From: Peribacillus sp. FSL E2-0218
GTDB taxonomy: Bacteria > Bacillota > Bacilli > Bacillales > DSM-1321
Direction of reading: 5' to 3'
DNA length: 64,000 nucleotides
NCBI RefSeq assembly: GCF_037992945.1
Contig: NZ_CP150304.1
Location: 3,661,501-3,725,500 of the forward strand
Shown here: piece after piece, positions 16,401 to 24,663 of the stretch
Layout of the letters: each line of letters opens with the position of its first letter
Position numbering within the stretch: position 1 is the stretch's first letter
Position numbers and translations under genes: made by a program
The notes under the pieces: model-generated
The model's database searches: none
The model's input: the letters and a program-made list of their open reading frames with translations, nothing else
What the model was told of the DNA's origin: nothing

Positions 16401-17236
16401 CCATCAGCCTTCTTCTCCAGTAAATAACGATATTGATAAAACTTCTGAGCAAATTCACTGACACTCCGGGTCATTTGGTAATTCGCTCCTGCCCCGATGG
16501 CGATGCTGATGAACGGAATGCCCCGAACCAGTTTTTGACGGAAAACCGTGATCGATAACGCCTTCAACAGCTGCTTTAATGGCTGTTCCATCCAAGTGGG
16601 ATTTGTCAGCTCTTCAATTCCCAAGTAAAAATAATCATCTTCTGCAGTTTGGATTTCATGGATCAATTCTTCCCATGCTATTCCCTGGAGTCTCTTTGGC
16701 ATCGCCCCTGCATTGAATACCTTAAGTGCGACCATCATTTCGAAGGGAGTATTCACCTCGAAGCCATAGGACATGGCGATCAGCTGCACAGTCCGGATAT
16801 TGATGACCGTCATCGCCGGCAGATCACTCCCTAGTAAAAGCATGCCTCCTGATCCACTTATCCCCCCTTGTGCAAAGGAGTATAAACGATGCTTGGCAAT
16901 ATGCTGGTTCGCTATGTAATTCAACTGGTCAATCGATAAGAGATTCATGTCACCAAGCGTATCGATTTCCTCATTGAAAACGCGTGCCGATGCCAGAATC
17001 CGCTCCCTTGCATCTATTTGAATTTGTGAGCTCTGTACCATGGCATGCAAATGAAAAAGCCATGTATCAAGCTTATCAAAAAACTGTTGCTGAACGGTTT
17101 CAGGCAGCAGTGAAAACCCCTGCTCCAGCCATTTATCATACAATGCAGCAAGATCCGTCGGCTCATATTGATAAAGATTTTCTTGCCATTCATTAATTTC
17201 ATTCCAAACTTTCATTTCCCGATTGGTGAATTCCAT
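16397..17236 (-). CDS. EcsC-family protein
   Basis: 279 residues resembling the EcsC domain family. An N-terminal helical region (WNEINEWQENLYQYEP) is followed by a hydrophobic glycine-rich core (FAQGGISGSGGMLLLGSDLPAMTV in two parts, about residues 122-146). The C-terminus has PFISIAIGAGANYQMT (about 240), probably membrane-associated. EcsC itself accompanies the EcsAB ABC transporter, but no transporter is adjacent here; the neighbour is moaB, coupled by overlap. Function is unknown. Family assignment comes from pattern, not search. Confidence 0.75.
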   Translation of the reverse strand: MEFTNREMKVWNEINEWQENLYQYEPTDLAALYDKWLEQGFSLLPETVQQQFFDKLDTWLFHLHAMVQSSQIQIDARERILASARVFNEEIDTLGDMNLLSIDQLNYIANQHIAKHRLYSFAQGGISGSGGMLLLGSDLPAMTVINIRTVQLIAMSYGFEVNTPFEMMVALKVFNAGAMPKRLQGIAWEELIHEIQTAEDDYFYLGIEELTNPTWMEQPLKQLLKALSITVFRQKLVRGIPFISIAIGAGANYQMTRSVSEFAQKFYQYRYLLEKKADG

Positions 17237-17398
17237 GCATCAAGCCTCCTATGTACTAAAATTGGTGGATTCTCCCTTAAGTATACCATATACGACGGTT
17301 TTTCAAGAATGGGAGGATGGTTCGTCCCGCCTTTTACGGGGGTGGTGCAGGGGGAAAACAAGGGGGTGAATATATGAATATATTTATGGTTCATCAGA

Positions 17399-17443
17399 AA
17401 GAAAATAAAGATTCCCTTACCGGAAAGAATGGCAAGGGAACCT
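17399..17443 (-). terminator. ackA terminator
   Basis: Stem TTCCCTTGCC/GGTAAGGGAA (17440-17431 with 17421-17412 on the minus strand, one wobble), then TCTTTATTTTC. Confidence 0.75.
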
Positions 17444-17454
17444 CTTATCAGAAA

Positions 17455-18672
17455 TCAGGAAGGCATGTTTTCGGCTTTGCCGTTTAAAGCAACCTTCATC
17501 GTATCCCTGACGATCATGATTTCTTCATTGGTCGGGATGACCATCACTTTCACTGGTGAATACGGTGAATTGATGAACGCTTCCTTACCTGAAGAGGTAC
17601 GATTAAGGTCTCTATCCCAGTAAACACCCATGAATTCAAGCCCCTCCAAAATCCGTGCTCTAATGGCCTGACTGTTTTCACCGATGCCGGCTGTGAAAAT
17701 GATGCCATCCACTCCACCCATTTTTGCTGAATAGGAACCGATATATTTGTGAATCCTGCCTGCAAACACTTCAAGGGCCAGTTTGGCTCTTTCATTGCCT
17801 TTGTCCGCTTCGACTTGGATATCGCGCAGGTCGCTGGAAAAACCGGAAAGGGCCAGCATGCCGCTTTGCTGATTCAAGACATCCAGCACTTCATCAGCTG
17901 TCTTACCTGTTTTTTCCATAATATACGGAATCAGCGCAGGGTCGATATTACCTGAACGTGTCCCCATTGTCACACCTGCCAATGGTGTGAAGCCCATCGA
18001 TGTATCCATCGACTTGCCGCCTTTTATGGCCGTAATGCTGGCACCGTTCCCTAGATGGCAGGATATCAAGCGAAGCTGTTCGAGCGGGCGGCCGATCATT
18101 TTTGCGGCCCGTTGGGAAACATATTTATGGGAAGTCCCATGGAACCCGTACTTCCTTATTCCATAGTCTTCATAATATTCAAAGGGTAAGCTATACATAT
18201 ATGAACTTGCAGGCATCGTCTGATGGAAGGCCGTATCGAATACCGCAACAGCAGGAACATCGCCTAATATTTGCCTGAAGGCTTTGATTCCCGTGCTATT
18301 GGCAGGGTTATGGAGTGGTGCCAACTCTGATAGCCGATCGATTTCCTTGATTACTTCCTCGGTGATCAGGACCGAATCACTGAACACCTCACCGCCATGC
18401 ACCACACGATGTCCAACGCCATCTATTTCTTCAAAGGAGTCAATGATGCGGTGGTGGATCAGCTTTTCCAGCAATATCCCTACCGCCACTTCATGATTGG
18501 GTATATCGATCGTTTCGGAAACATTTTCGCCATCGACACTCAAAGTAAAAGTGGAGTTTTTCAAGCCAATCCTTTCCACGAGACCTTTTGTAATGACTTG
18601 TTCATCAGGCATCTCAAAAAGCTGAAATTTCAATGAAGAGCTGCCTGCATTTATTGCAATGATTTTTGACAT
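17455..18672 (-). CDS. ackA: acetate kinase
   Basis: Converts acetyl phosphate and ADP to acetate and ATP in overflow metabolism. It has 405 residues, against 395-400 usual. ASKHA-fold motifs: INAGSSSLKFQ (about 7), GHRVVHGG (about 87), FDTAFHQTMP with the catalytic Asp (about 144), HGTSHKYVSQRA (about 176), HLGNGAS (about 205), GTRSGNIDP (about 240) and FTAGIGENS (about 326). The start is ATG after AGGAGCAGG. It is monocistronic. In B. subtilis ackA is activated by CcpA; ccpA is also in this window, but no clear cre was identified here. Confidence 0.97.
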   Translation of the reverse strand: MSKIIAINAGSSSLKFQLFEMPDEQVITKGLVERIGLKNSTFTLSVDGENVSETIDIPNHEVAVGILLEKLIHHRIIDSFEEIDGVGHRVVHGGEVFSDSVLITEEVIKEIDRLSELAPLHNPANSTGIKAFRQILGDVPAVAVFDTAFHQTMPASSYMYSLPFEYYEDYGIRKYGFHGTSHKYVSQRAAKMIGRPLEQLRLISCHLGNGASITAIKGGKSMDTSMGFTPLAGVTMGTRSGNIDPALIPYIMEKTGKTADEVLDVLNQQSGMLALSGFSSDLRDIQVEADKGNERAKLALEVFAGRIHKYIGSYSAKMGGVDGIIFTAGIGENSQAIRARILEGLEFMGVYWDRDLNRTSSGKEAFINSPYSPVKVMVIPTNEEIMIVRDTMKVALNGKAENMPS

Positions 18673-18815
18673 CCTTCCTGCTCCTTTACTCTAAGCTAGT
18701 CTACATTTTCTTATGGTTCCCTAAAAAGAAAAATGCAGTATATAGTACAATCTTATCATGGCAGGTGCATACTACCAAATAAAAAGGGGAGGTAAAAAAT
18801 AACCAACGTAGGATA

Positions 18816-18862
18816 TACAAAAAAAATGAAAGCCAATGCGAAATGCATCAGCTTTCATTTAT
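18816..18862 (-). terminator. ytxK terminator
   Basis: AATGAAAGC / GCTTTCATT stem (18825-18833 with 18851-18859) with a partly paired interior. On the minus strand it is followed by TTTTTTTTGT. It overlaps the last bases of ytxK. Confidence 0.75.
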
Positions 18863-19848
18863 TATTTTTCCGATTTGAACCAATCATCCATCTGCTGCAT
18901 GACAGAACTTGTCGCTTCGAAATCCGAAAGCTTCGGAAGTTGTACGAGCAATGCCTTCTTCGGCGCTTCGATACCTTCTTTTTTCTTTTGAAGGATCAGG
19001 ATGCTTTTCGCTGCCGCTTCATTTTTAAACATGGAAAGAGGCAGTTGCACCATTCCTTGGATATGGGTATGTTTTTTCAGGAAGTCATTGAGTTTCGGCG
19101 CTTCTTCCGACACGAACAAGTTATTCGGGACGATGAAGAAAAGATGTCCCCCATCCTTCACATGTTTAACGCTCTGCTCGATAAACAAATGGTGGGCATA
19201 TGAATGTCCCTCTCCCGCCTTCAATTCATAATCGGACGCCCGTATATCATTCGGGTAGTAACCAATCGGCAAATCGCTGACGACGACATCGGAAGGATCG
19301 ATGAAAAGCGGTTCCAAGCTGTCCTGATTGAAGAATTCAAGCGGGTGTTCTTGCAGGTTGGCACCTGCGTACGCTAGCTTGATCAACGTTTCGTCAATCT
19401 CGACGCCATATGAAGCGATGTTTTTATCAGGCAATTGATTCAAGATCGCAAATAACAAATTCCCTGTTCCAACGGCGGGGTCAAGCATGATCAGCTCTTT
19501 TTGATCCTTGGTGAATTTACCGACTAAATAACTGACGAACATGCCGACTGCATCAGGGGTCATTTGATGATTCGGTTGCACGCTCTGTTGCATGCCCTTT
19601 AATATAGCAAGCTGATACGCTTTACGAATGGCTTCCTTTTCATATTGTTCAGGTGAAAAGTCGGCATAATGCTTCATTAACCTTTTCTTCGATACTTCAC
19701 TCAATTCCTCCTGCAGGACTTTCCCTTGGAAGAAATTCTCGCCCGTTTCACCTAGGGCATCAAGATACGTACATGATAATTCACCTTGCAATATCTGGGC
19801 TGTTTCATTGAATTCATTAAATAATTGTTCGACTGGGGTAGACTTCAC
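18862..19848 (-). CDS. ytxK: class I SAM-dependent methyltransferase YtxK
   Basis: 328 residues resembling adenine-specific DNA methyltransferases and the YtxK family. The SAM-binding motif I is LDPAVGTGNLLFAIL (about residue 123). The catalytic motif IV, usually NPPY/F, is VSDLPIGYYPND (about 188), a variant typical of this subfamily. A helical N-terminus precedes the fold. No restriction or specificity partner is adjacent, so it is unlikely to be part of a restriction system; its substrate is unknown. It lies upstream of ackA in the same direction, as in B. subtilis, separated by a terminator. Confidence 0.88.
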   Translation of the reverse strand: MKSTPVEQLFNEFNETAQILQGELSCTYLDALGETGENFFQGKVLQEELSEVSKKRLMKHYADFSPEQYEKEAIRKAYQLAILKGMQQSVQPNHQMTPDAVGMFVSYLVGKFTKDQKELIMLDPAVGTGNLLFAILNQLPDKNIASYGVEIDETLIKLAYAGANLQEHPLEFFNQDSLEPLFIDPSDVVVSDLPIGYYPNDIRASDYELKAGEGHSYAHHLFIEQSVKHVKDGGHLFFIVPNNLFVSEEAPKLNDFLKKHTHIQGMVQLPLSMFKNEAAAKSILILQKKKEGIEAPKKALLVQLPKLSDFEATSSVMQQMDDWFKSEK

Positions 19849-20011
19849 TTGTTAATTCCTCCTGTTTGCTTCTGTCCCTATTTTAAAGGTAAGAACAAAG
19901 AGATACAAGCCGGAGACCCTAGCAATCATCCTTGGTTGTAATTCTTACGTTGCTTTCCGCCCCGAATGAACACGAAGAAGGAATTTTGATTGTCCTGAAT
20001 GGGGCTTTGAT

Positions 20012-20063
20012 CGTTCCATTGCACTGCAGGCGCTCGCTTATCCAGAGGCGGCTCACGGACCCG
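20012..20063 (+). repeat. relic of GC-rich dispersed repeat (copy 3)
   Basis: CGTTCCATTGCACTGCAGG followed by CGCTCGCTTATCCAGAGGCGGC and GGACCCG. It lies in the 352-base gap 19849-20200, which otherwise holds nothing recognisable. A minus-strand frame (19926-20120) reads through it but is only a translation of the repeat. Confidence 0.5.
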
Positions 20064-20200
20064 TTTCATTCCGCCCTGAGTGAAAACAAGCTTTATATTT
20101 CCATTTACTAACAGCTCCAAAAAATTGCCCCATATTTTTTATTACTGGGAAAGGCTCCATGAATGCCCAAACAGCGTACTATACATGAGGTGGTGATTAT

Positions 20201-20506
20201 ATGGATAATCAAAATCAATACTATCATGGGCCGGTTAATCCGATAAATCAGCAACATGATATACAATCAGCAGAAGAATTCAACAGGCAACAACAAGGGT
20301 TTCAACAAGGGTTTCGGCAAGGATATCGCCAAGGGTATCGACAAGGGTATAGAGATGGATATCGGGCAGGGCAACAAGCAGGTGGGCATTACCCAAGGCA
20401 AATGCCGGCTTGGCCTAATGAAGTTGATATAAAAATCGGTACACCTAATGGTCAAGAGTGGTATGGTAAGATTGTTTTACCACTGAATGGTGAGAATTCA
20501 GACTAA
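20201..20506 (+). CDS. small Gln/Gly/Tyr-rich tetrapeptide-repeat protein
   Basis: 101 residues. After a polar, Gln/Asn-rich N-terminus there are about six tandem four-residue units of form Q-G-(F/Y)-R/Q (QGFQ, QGFR, QGYR, QGYR, QGYR, DGYR; about residues 33-57). Then come AGQQAGGHYPRQ and a compact C-terminus (EVDIKIGTPNGQEWYGKIVLPL). The ATG follows GAGGTGGTG. The composition recalls spore coat or surface-exposed proteins, but that is inference. It is monocistronic and convergent with tpx. Confidence 0.7.
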   Translation: MDNQNQYYHGPVNPINQQHDIQSAEEFNRQQQGFQQGFRQGYRQGYRQGYRDGYRAGQQAGGHYPRQMPAWPNEVDIKIGTPNGQEWYGKIVLPLNGENSD

Positions 20507-20650
20507 CTAAATCGGCATATTGAACCTAAAAAACCGTATAACAGAACACGCAAAGATGATTATGCTAACTGCATCCACATTGAAAATCAGGGCCTAGAAA
20601 GGCTGTTGTCCACTTCAACGACAAGCTGTTTATCAACAAGAGAAAATCAA

Positions 20651-20689
20651 CATAAAAAAAGAACCGGGCCCATTGCGCCCGGTTCTTTT
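20651..20689. terminator. tpx terminator (probably bidirectional)
   Basis: A 13-bp stem AAAAGAACCGGGC / GCCCGGTTCTTTT (20657-20669 with 20677-20689), flanked by an A7 run. It is strong in the minus direction for tpx. Confidence 0.88.
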
Positions 20690-20701
20690 AGAATTCACAG
20701 C

Positions 20702-21202
20702 TTATTTTGATGCTTTGGCCGCTTCGATTGCACCTTCGTAATTTGGATGGTTCGTACCCTCGCTCACATATTCCACATAAGTGATTTCATCAGAACTGTT
20801 CACGACGAATACAGAGCGTGCCAGAAGACGTAGTTCTTGCATGACCACACCATACGCTTCACCGAAGGAAAGGTCACGGTGATCGGAAAGAACTTGAACA
20901 TTATCCAATCCGCTCGCAGCGCACCAGCGTTTTTGTGCGAAAGGAAGATCGTTGCTGATCGTCAATACTTTCACATTGTCCAATTTTGCCGCTTCTTCAT
21001 TGAATTTTCGTGTTTGTGCATCACATACACCTGTATCCACTGAAGGAACCACACTGATAATGCGGACAGTACCTTTGGAGTCGCTTAATGTAACGGGTGA
21101 TAAATCATTGGCCAATACAGTAAAATCAGGAGCCTTGTCCCCAACTTTTAGTTCCTGTCCCACCAAAGTGACCGGGTTGTTTTTAAATGTAACTGAAGCC
21201 AT
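20702..21202 (-). CDS. tpx: thiol peroxidase
   Basis: Atypical two-Cys peroxiredoxin reducing hydrogen peroxide and alkyl hydroperoxides with thioredoxin. It has 166 residues, the family length. The peroxidatic Cys is in SVDTGVCDAQTRKFN (about residue 60), with the conserved PSVDT preceding. The resolving Cys is in AQKRWCAASG (about 94), and the conserved Arg is in LLARSVFVV. The ribosome site is AAGGAGG. Monocistronic. Confidence 0.95.
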   Translation of the reverse strand: MASVTFKNNPVTLVGQELKVGDKAPDFTVLANDLSPVTLSDSKGTVRIISVVPSVDTGVCDAQTRKFNEEAAKLDNVKVLTISNDLPFAQKRWCAASGLDNVQVLSDHRDLSFGEAYGVVMQELRLLARSVFVVNSSDEITYVEYVSEGTNHPNYEGAIEAAKASK

Positions 21203-21345
21203 TAAAAATTCCTCCTTTTTCTGCTATATGTACAAGCCTAATCATATTTGTTTTACCGAAATTTTGCAATTAATTGATTTGGGAATGTGGAAGTGTCCAT
21301 GGCATTCACTCAAGCATGCCATCGTTCTAAGGCGATTCTTGCAAA

Positions 21346-21372
21346 AAGAAAACTCGGCGGATGCCGAGTCGC
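21346..21372 (-). terminator. terminator of ytfI-gerW
   Basis: GACTCGGC ATC GCCGAGTT-type stem, reading leftward from 21371, followed by TTTTCTTTTT. It lies directly after the gerW stop. Confidence 0.8.
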
Positions 21373-21374
21373 TT

Positions 21375-21839
21375 TTAGAAATCTAAGTCTTGTTTAGGTT
21401 CCTGGTATCTCGTTGCTGGCGGTTGACTTGCCCCTTGCTTTTGATTACTGTCCTTCTTGGCCAGCATGGACTGGATTTTATCGACGACCTGAGGTGCCAA
21501 ATCCATCATTTTTTCAAGAAGATGCGTCCCTTCATCCAGATGAATCATCTTCACGCCATGGGAACCGACGATCAAAAAAGCAATCGGCGTTATTGAGACA
21601 CCACCACCGCTACCGCCGCCAAATGGCTGTTTGGATTCACCTTGCTGTCCTTGATGATTGCCGTCAATCACGAATTCGCTGCCGCCTGCCGCAAAACCGA
21701 AGCCCACTTTTGACACGGTTAAAATGACACTTCCATCCGGAGTTTCAACCGGATCGCCGATGATCGTGTTCACATCGACCATTTCTTTCAGATTTTCCAT
21801 CGCTTCTTTCATTAATCCTTGGATCGGATGATCTGACAT
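21375..21839 (-). CDS. gerW: spore protein GerW (YtfJ family)
   Basis: 154-residue member of the YtfJ family, which in B. subtilis localises to the forespore and is needed for normal germination. It starts SDHPIQGLMKEAMENLKEMVDVNTIIGDPVE in two conserved blocks. A glycine-rich beta region (VSKVGFGFAAGGSEF, GGGSGGGVSITPIAFLIVG, about 43-90) follows, then a helical, Gln-rich polar tail. It lies 14 bases after ytfI in one operon. Molecular function is unknown. Confidence 0.9.
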   Translation of the reverse strand: MSDHPIQGLMKEAMENLKEMVDVNTIIGDPVETPDGSVILTVSKVGFGFAAGGSEFVIDGNHQGQQGESKQPFGGGSGGGVSITPIAFLIVGSHGVKMIHLDEGTHLLEKMMDLAPQVVDKIQSMLAKKDSNQKQGASQPPATRYQEPKQDLDF

Positions 21840-21853
21840 CTAAATTCCTCCCT

Positions 21854-22546
21854 CTAGAACGATTGTTTATTGGAATCACCTGATAGCCTCGCTAAATTCC
21901 TGGACTTGAAATTCGCCTTCCTGCCTTTCCAATAACGAAGCAGTTTTATTCCAGTCCACATAGCCTGCCCGATTCTAAATTGTAATATGCAGGAAATTAA
22001 CGTATTGGCCTGCCATCGCTGAAAGTCAGGCGTAACTGAATAGGAAGGCATGATTTGAAAATTCAAATAGGAGGTCAATAAGCCGATGATGGACCCCTTA
22101 AGCGCCCAGCATGCCCCCGTCAGCATACCGGTATGTGCGGCATTTTTAGTTCCGACCCTGCTGTGCCACACGAATTTTTTAACCTTGACCTTTCGTGTGA
22201 ACTGCCGGACGATTCGATGAAAGCCGACTATATGCACAATCATCGTCCGGAGGTCAGCAAATCCGTCTCGTAAATTTTCTGGTGTGATTTTTTTCGTTTC
22301 TTCCTTTTTGCTTTCTTCCTTCCTTCCTTGTTCTTTCTTTACTGTTATCGCTGCAGACCCCTCATCCTTTTTAATGACAGGCACTTTGAACGTATAATGA
22401 AAAAGTCCAAACCAAGCTGATAATTTAATTTGTATTTGGTCATTTTTGTGAACATGCTTTAAGTCAATGTACACCTTTATTTTAGTGAACATAAGAAGAA
22501 GCAGCAGTAAAATGAGGCAACCTGCAATCAACAAAAGCCACTTCAT
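21854..22546 (-). CDS. ytfI: DUF2953 membrane protein YtfI
   Basis: 230 residues: one N-terminal membrane segment (about 3-21, WLLLIAGCLILLLLLLMF), then a beta-rich domain. It contains a Lys/Glu-rich linker (about 68-90, KKEQGRKEESKKEETKK) and a C-terminal part with WHSRVGTKNAAHTGMLTGACWALKG split over two strands. DUF2953 proteins accompany ytfJ in sporulating Firmicutes; no function is established. It is first gene of the ytfI-gerW pair. Confidence 0.85.
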   Translation of the reverse strand: MKWLLLIAGCLILLLLLLMFTKIKVYIDLKHVHKNDQIQIKLSAWFGLFHYTFKVPVIKKDEGSAAITVKKEQGRKEESKKEETKKITPENLRDGFADLRTMIVHIVGFHRIVRQFTRKVKVKKFVWHSRVGTKNAAHTGMLTGACWALKGSIIGLLTSYLNFQIMPSYSVTPDFQRWQANTLISCILQFRIGQAMWTGIKLLRYWKGRKANFKSRNLARLSGDSNKQSF

Positions 22547-22587
22547 GCATCCACACCCTTTTTGCCTTTCAGTATCGGCATATCCCC

Positions 22588-22631
22588 AAAAAAATAAACC
22601 TGCAAAAGCGAATATAACGCTCTTGCAGGTT
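22588..22631 (-). terminator. terminator of sppA-yteJ
   Basis: Stem AACCTGCAA / TTGCAGGTT (22597-22605 with 22623-22631) with a second inner stem AGCG/CGCT. On the minus strand T-rich sequence follows. Confidence 0.82.
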
Positions 22632-22641
22632 CATGAAATAC

Positions 22642-23178
22642 TTATCTTCTTACCAAGACCACACTTGTGTCTGCAAAGACATCATGCAAGGCCTGTTTCT
22701 TCGGCAGCAGTCCTGCCAAGAGATAGCCAATCCAGGTCACCTTTGAAATATAGCGTCCGATCAGTTCCCTGAATAATACCGTTCCCCAGGAAATGACCTT
22801 TGCCTCTTCCTTCAATGCCACGACCTTCAGGCCAAAAATCATTTTGCCCAAGGTTTGGTTCAAGAACTTGGTCATCAAAACAAAGTACAGGAAGAATACG
22901 ATTCCCGTCAAGAAGCCCTCTGCGGAAAACCACAGATCATCTGTCCCTTCATAAAACTTGAAGATCGGATGAATCAAGATCCGATTCAAGCTTCCTATAA
23001 CCAGTAGGTCCGCTAAATACGCCCAAAATCTCATCCAAAAACCAGCAAAGCAGACAGCTTTGAATTCCCTATCTACGGGAACCTCCGCTGGTGATGAATC
23101 CGACTGAACGGGTCCATGCTGATTCTCCAATAAATCGGGTGAAGCCATTTGTTCATTGTTTTCATTTCGTTCCGTCAT
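22642..23178 (-). CDS. yteJ: RDD-family membrane protein YteJ
   Basis: 178 residues: a polar, Glu/Asn-rich N-terminal 40 residues, then an RDD domain (about 48-170). It has three or more membrane segments (FWAYLADLLVIGSLNRIL, FLTGIVFFLYFVLMTKFL, YLLAGLLPKKQALHDVFADT). The conserved Arg-Asp-Asp positions appear as WMRFWAYLADLL and ALHDVFADTSVV. It is encoded 12 bases after sppA. In B. subtilis sppA-yteJ is a sigma-W operon and YteJ inhibits SppA. Confidence 0.9.
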   Translation of the reverse strand: MTERNENNEQMASPDLLENQHGPVQSDSSPAEVPVDREFKAVCFAGFWMRFWAYLADLLVIGSLNRILIHPIFKFYEGTDDLWFSAEGFLTGIVFFLYFVLMTKFLNQTLGKMIFGLKVVALKEEAKVISWGTVLFRELIGRYISKVTWIGYLLAGLLPKKQALHDVFADTSVVLVRR

Positions 23179-23190
23179 CCTTCAGCCCCC

Positions 23191-24192
23191 CTATTCCGCA
23201 TACAAATACATTAAGCGTGGAGAATTTGAAGAGGAAAGGATTTTTGTCAAGACTGCCGTTTCCACATCATTTCCCAACATTTTTTGCGCTTCCATACTGA
23301 ATAACCAGCCGAATCCTGCCTCATCCGTGTAACGGATGACTTGAGCATCTTTTTCACCTATATCCTTTTTCATGGCGGCAATGACATCATCCAAATGGCC
23401 GAAATCATCTATTAAATGGTTTTCCTTCGCCTGACGCCCATCATATATGCGGCCATCGGCAATCTTCCTTACTTCCTGCTCGGACATACCCCGTCCGTCT
23501 GCAATGACCTTCACGAATTGATCATACGAGTTATTGATCATGTTTTGCAGTATATCTCGTTCCTCGTCCGTCATTTCCCTGGTCGGACTCATAATGTCCT
23601 TGTGCGGTCCGCTTTTGATCGTTTCGAACTCCACGCCATATTTCTTGGCCAGCTTCTCATAATTATATCCATGCATGATGACGCCGAGGGAGCCCGTCAT
23701 CGTTTCCGGACTAGCATAAATCTTATCGGCCGGGGCTGAAATATAATATCCACCCGAAGCGGCCATTGACCCCATTGAAACATAGACAGGTTTTTTCACT
23801 TTTTTAATATCCAGGATCTTGTCGTAGATCTCTGCACTTTCGACGACACCGCCTCCAGGTGAATTCACCCGGAGGATAATTCCCTTGATATCATCATTTT
23901 CTTCTGCCATCTTCAGCTTATCCATGAAGGCTCGGTGATTATATGTTGCCGAACTTAGTAAGGATGCTTCTCCTGTATCCTGAATCGTCCCCTCTACATC
24001 GAATACGGCAATAACATTCGCGTAGTCTTCGCCTTCGATGATTTCTTCGTAAAATTCGCTTTCGGAAGCGAATAATTCATTAATGACACTTTCCGTATCA
24101 GCTGTAAAAAAAGTCGTAGCCGTCCCTACCAGAATAGAGACAAAAAATAAAACGGCTGCAATTCCTAATGCGGCCCAACGCTTTCCATTCAT
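23191..24192 (-). CDS. sppA: signal peptide peptidase SppA
   Basis: Membrane-anchored S49 protease that degrades leftover signal peptides and contributes to lantibiotic resistance. It has 333 residues (335 in B. subtilis). One N-terminal membrane segment (about 8-30, ALGIAAVLFFVSILVGTATTF) precedes the protease domain. Motifs: RVNSPGGGVVES, the nucleophile region SMGSMAASGGYYISAPAD (about 142-155) and the lysine general-base region ETMTGSLGVIMHG with YEKLAKKYGVEF following. It is transcribed from the sigma-W promoter upstream. Confidence 0.94.
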   Translation of the reverse strand: MNGKRWAALGIAAVLFFVSILVGTATTFFTADTESVINELFASESEFYEEIIEGEDYANVIAVFDVEGTIQDTGEASLLSSATYNHRAFMDKLKMAEENDDIKGIILRVNSPGGGVVESAEIYDKILDIKKVKKPVYVSMGSMAASGGYYISAPADKIYASPETMTGSLGVIMHGYNYEKLAKKYGVEFETIKSGPHKDIMSPTREMTDEERDILQNMINNSYDQFVKVIADGRGMSEQEVRKIADGRIYDGRQAKENHLIDDFGHLDDVIAAMKKDIGEKDAQVIRYTDEAGFGWLFSMEAQKMLGNDVETAVLTKILSSSNSPRLMYLYAE

Positions 24193-24227
24193 CTGTGTTC
24201 CCCCTTAACGATATGTATCCTTCTTAC

Positions 24228-24255
24228 CATACGAATTGCATCCAAAAATGTTTCA
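24228..24255 (-). promoter_or_regulatory. sigma-W promoter of sppA-yteJ
   Basis: Reading leftward: TGAAAC (24255-24250), exactly 16 bases, CGTATG (24233-24228). This fits the ECF sigma-W consensus (TGAAAC-N16-CGTA). It lies 35 bases before the sppA ATG, and sppA-yteJ is a known sigma-W operon in B. subtilis. Confidence 0.85.
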
Positions 24256-24266
24256 TTCCATGATAA
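24245..24266. repeat. 22-bp direct repeat, copy 1 (sppA -35 region)
   Basis: AAAATGTTTCATTCCATGATAA, read as AAAATGTTTCA plus TTCCATGATAA. It is repeated exactly at 24513-24534 in the same orientation and includes the sigma-W -35 element. Confidence 0.8.
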
Positions 24267-24363
24267 TCTAAGATAGTTAAAATTGTAGCAAATAATCCTC
24301 TAATTGGAAATGGGAGCCGCCCTTTGCACGCCTTTTTTCTTCCCCCTCTATATAAAATTCCTA

Positions 24364-24510
24364 TCATCCCCACTCATGCCAATGAAAACTTGTTGGACAC
24401 TTCCGTAAAAATTCTTTTTGCTTTTCAGACAGAGATGGCGACAGTTGAAAAAGGGCTTCACGAGTAAAGTGCTCGAATTCATGATCTTTAATGAAAAGTG
24501 CACCAACATA
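24364..24510 (-). pseudogene. possible decayed small gene
   Basis: A 48-codon frame bounded by stops. Its translation looks protein-like: ALFIKDHEFEHFTREALFQ, then LSPSLSEKQKEFLRKCPTSF, ending HWHEWG. It has no ATG, GTG or TTG start, and its upstream frame is closed at 24513. It lies just downstream of the second 22-bp repeat, in the 468-base sppA-nadK gap. It may be a gene that lost its start; the product is not recognised. Confidence 0.3.
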
Positions 24511-24512
24511 CT

Positions 24513-24534
24513 AAAATGTTTCATTCCATGATAA
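24513..24534. repeat. 22-bp direct repeat, copy 2
   Basis: Exact second copy of 24245-24266. Reading leftward it supplies TGAAAC, but the position 16 bases on reads GCAC rather than CGTA, so it is not an obvious working sigma-W promoter. Confidence 0.8.
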
Positions 24535-24663
24535 ACTACTATGTATAAGTGCAGCACACCATTCTCTAAAATGGACGGACGAAGGCCCATATTGGCTTCA
24601 TCGCTTCCTAATATAGAGAATATAGAAAGCCCTTTCATTACTATTATTATTAGGGGGATCATG

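Noticed and set aside
18862..19848. ytxK as part of a restriction-modification system
   Set aside because: It has an adenine-methylase-like fold but no restriction or specificity partner and a conserved housekeeping neighbour (ackA).
19926..20120. 64-codon minus-strand frame reading VREPPLDKRAPAVQWND
   Set aside because: It is the translation of the GC-rich dispersed repeat. Such frames are often annotated as hypothetical proteins but have no start signal here.
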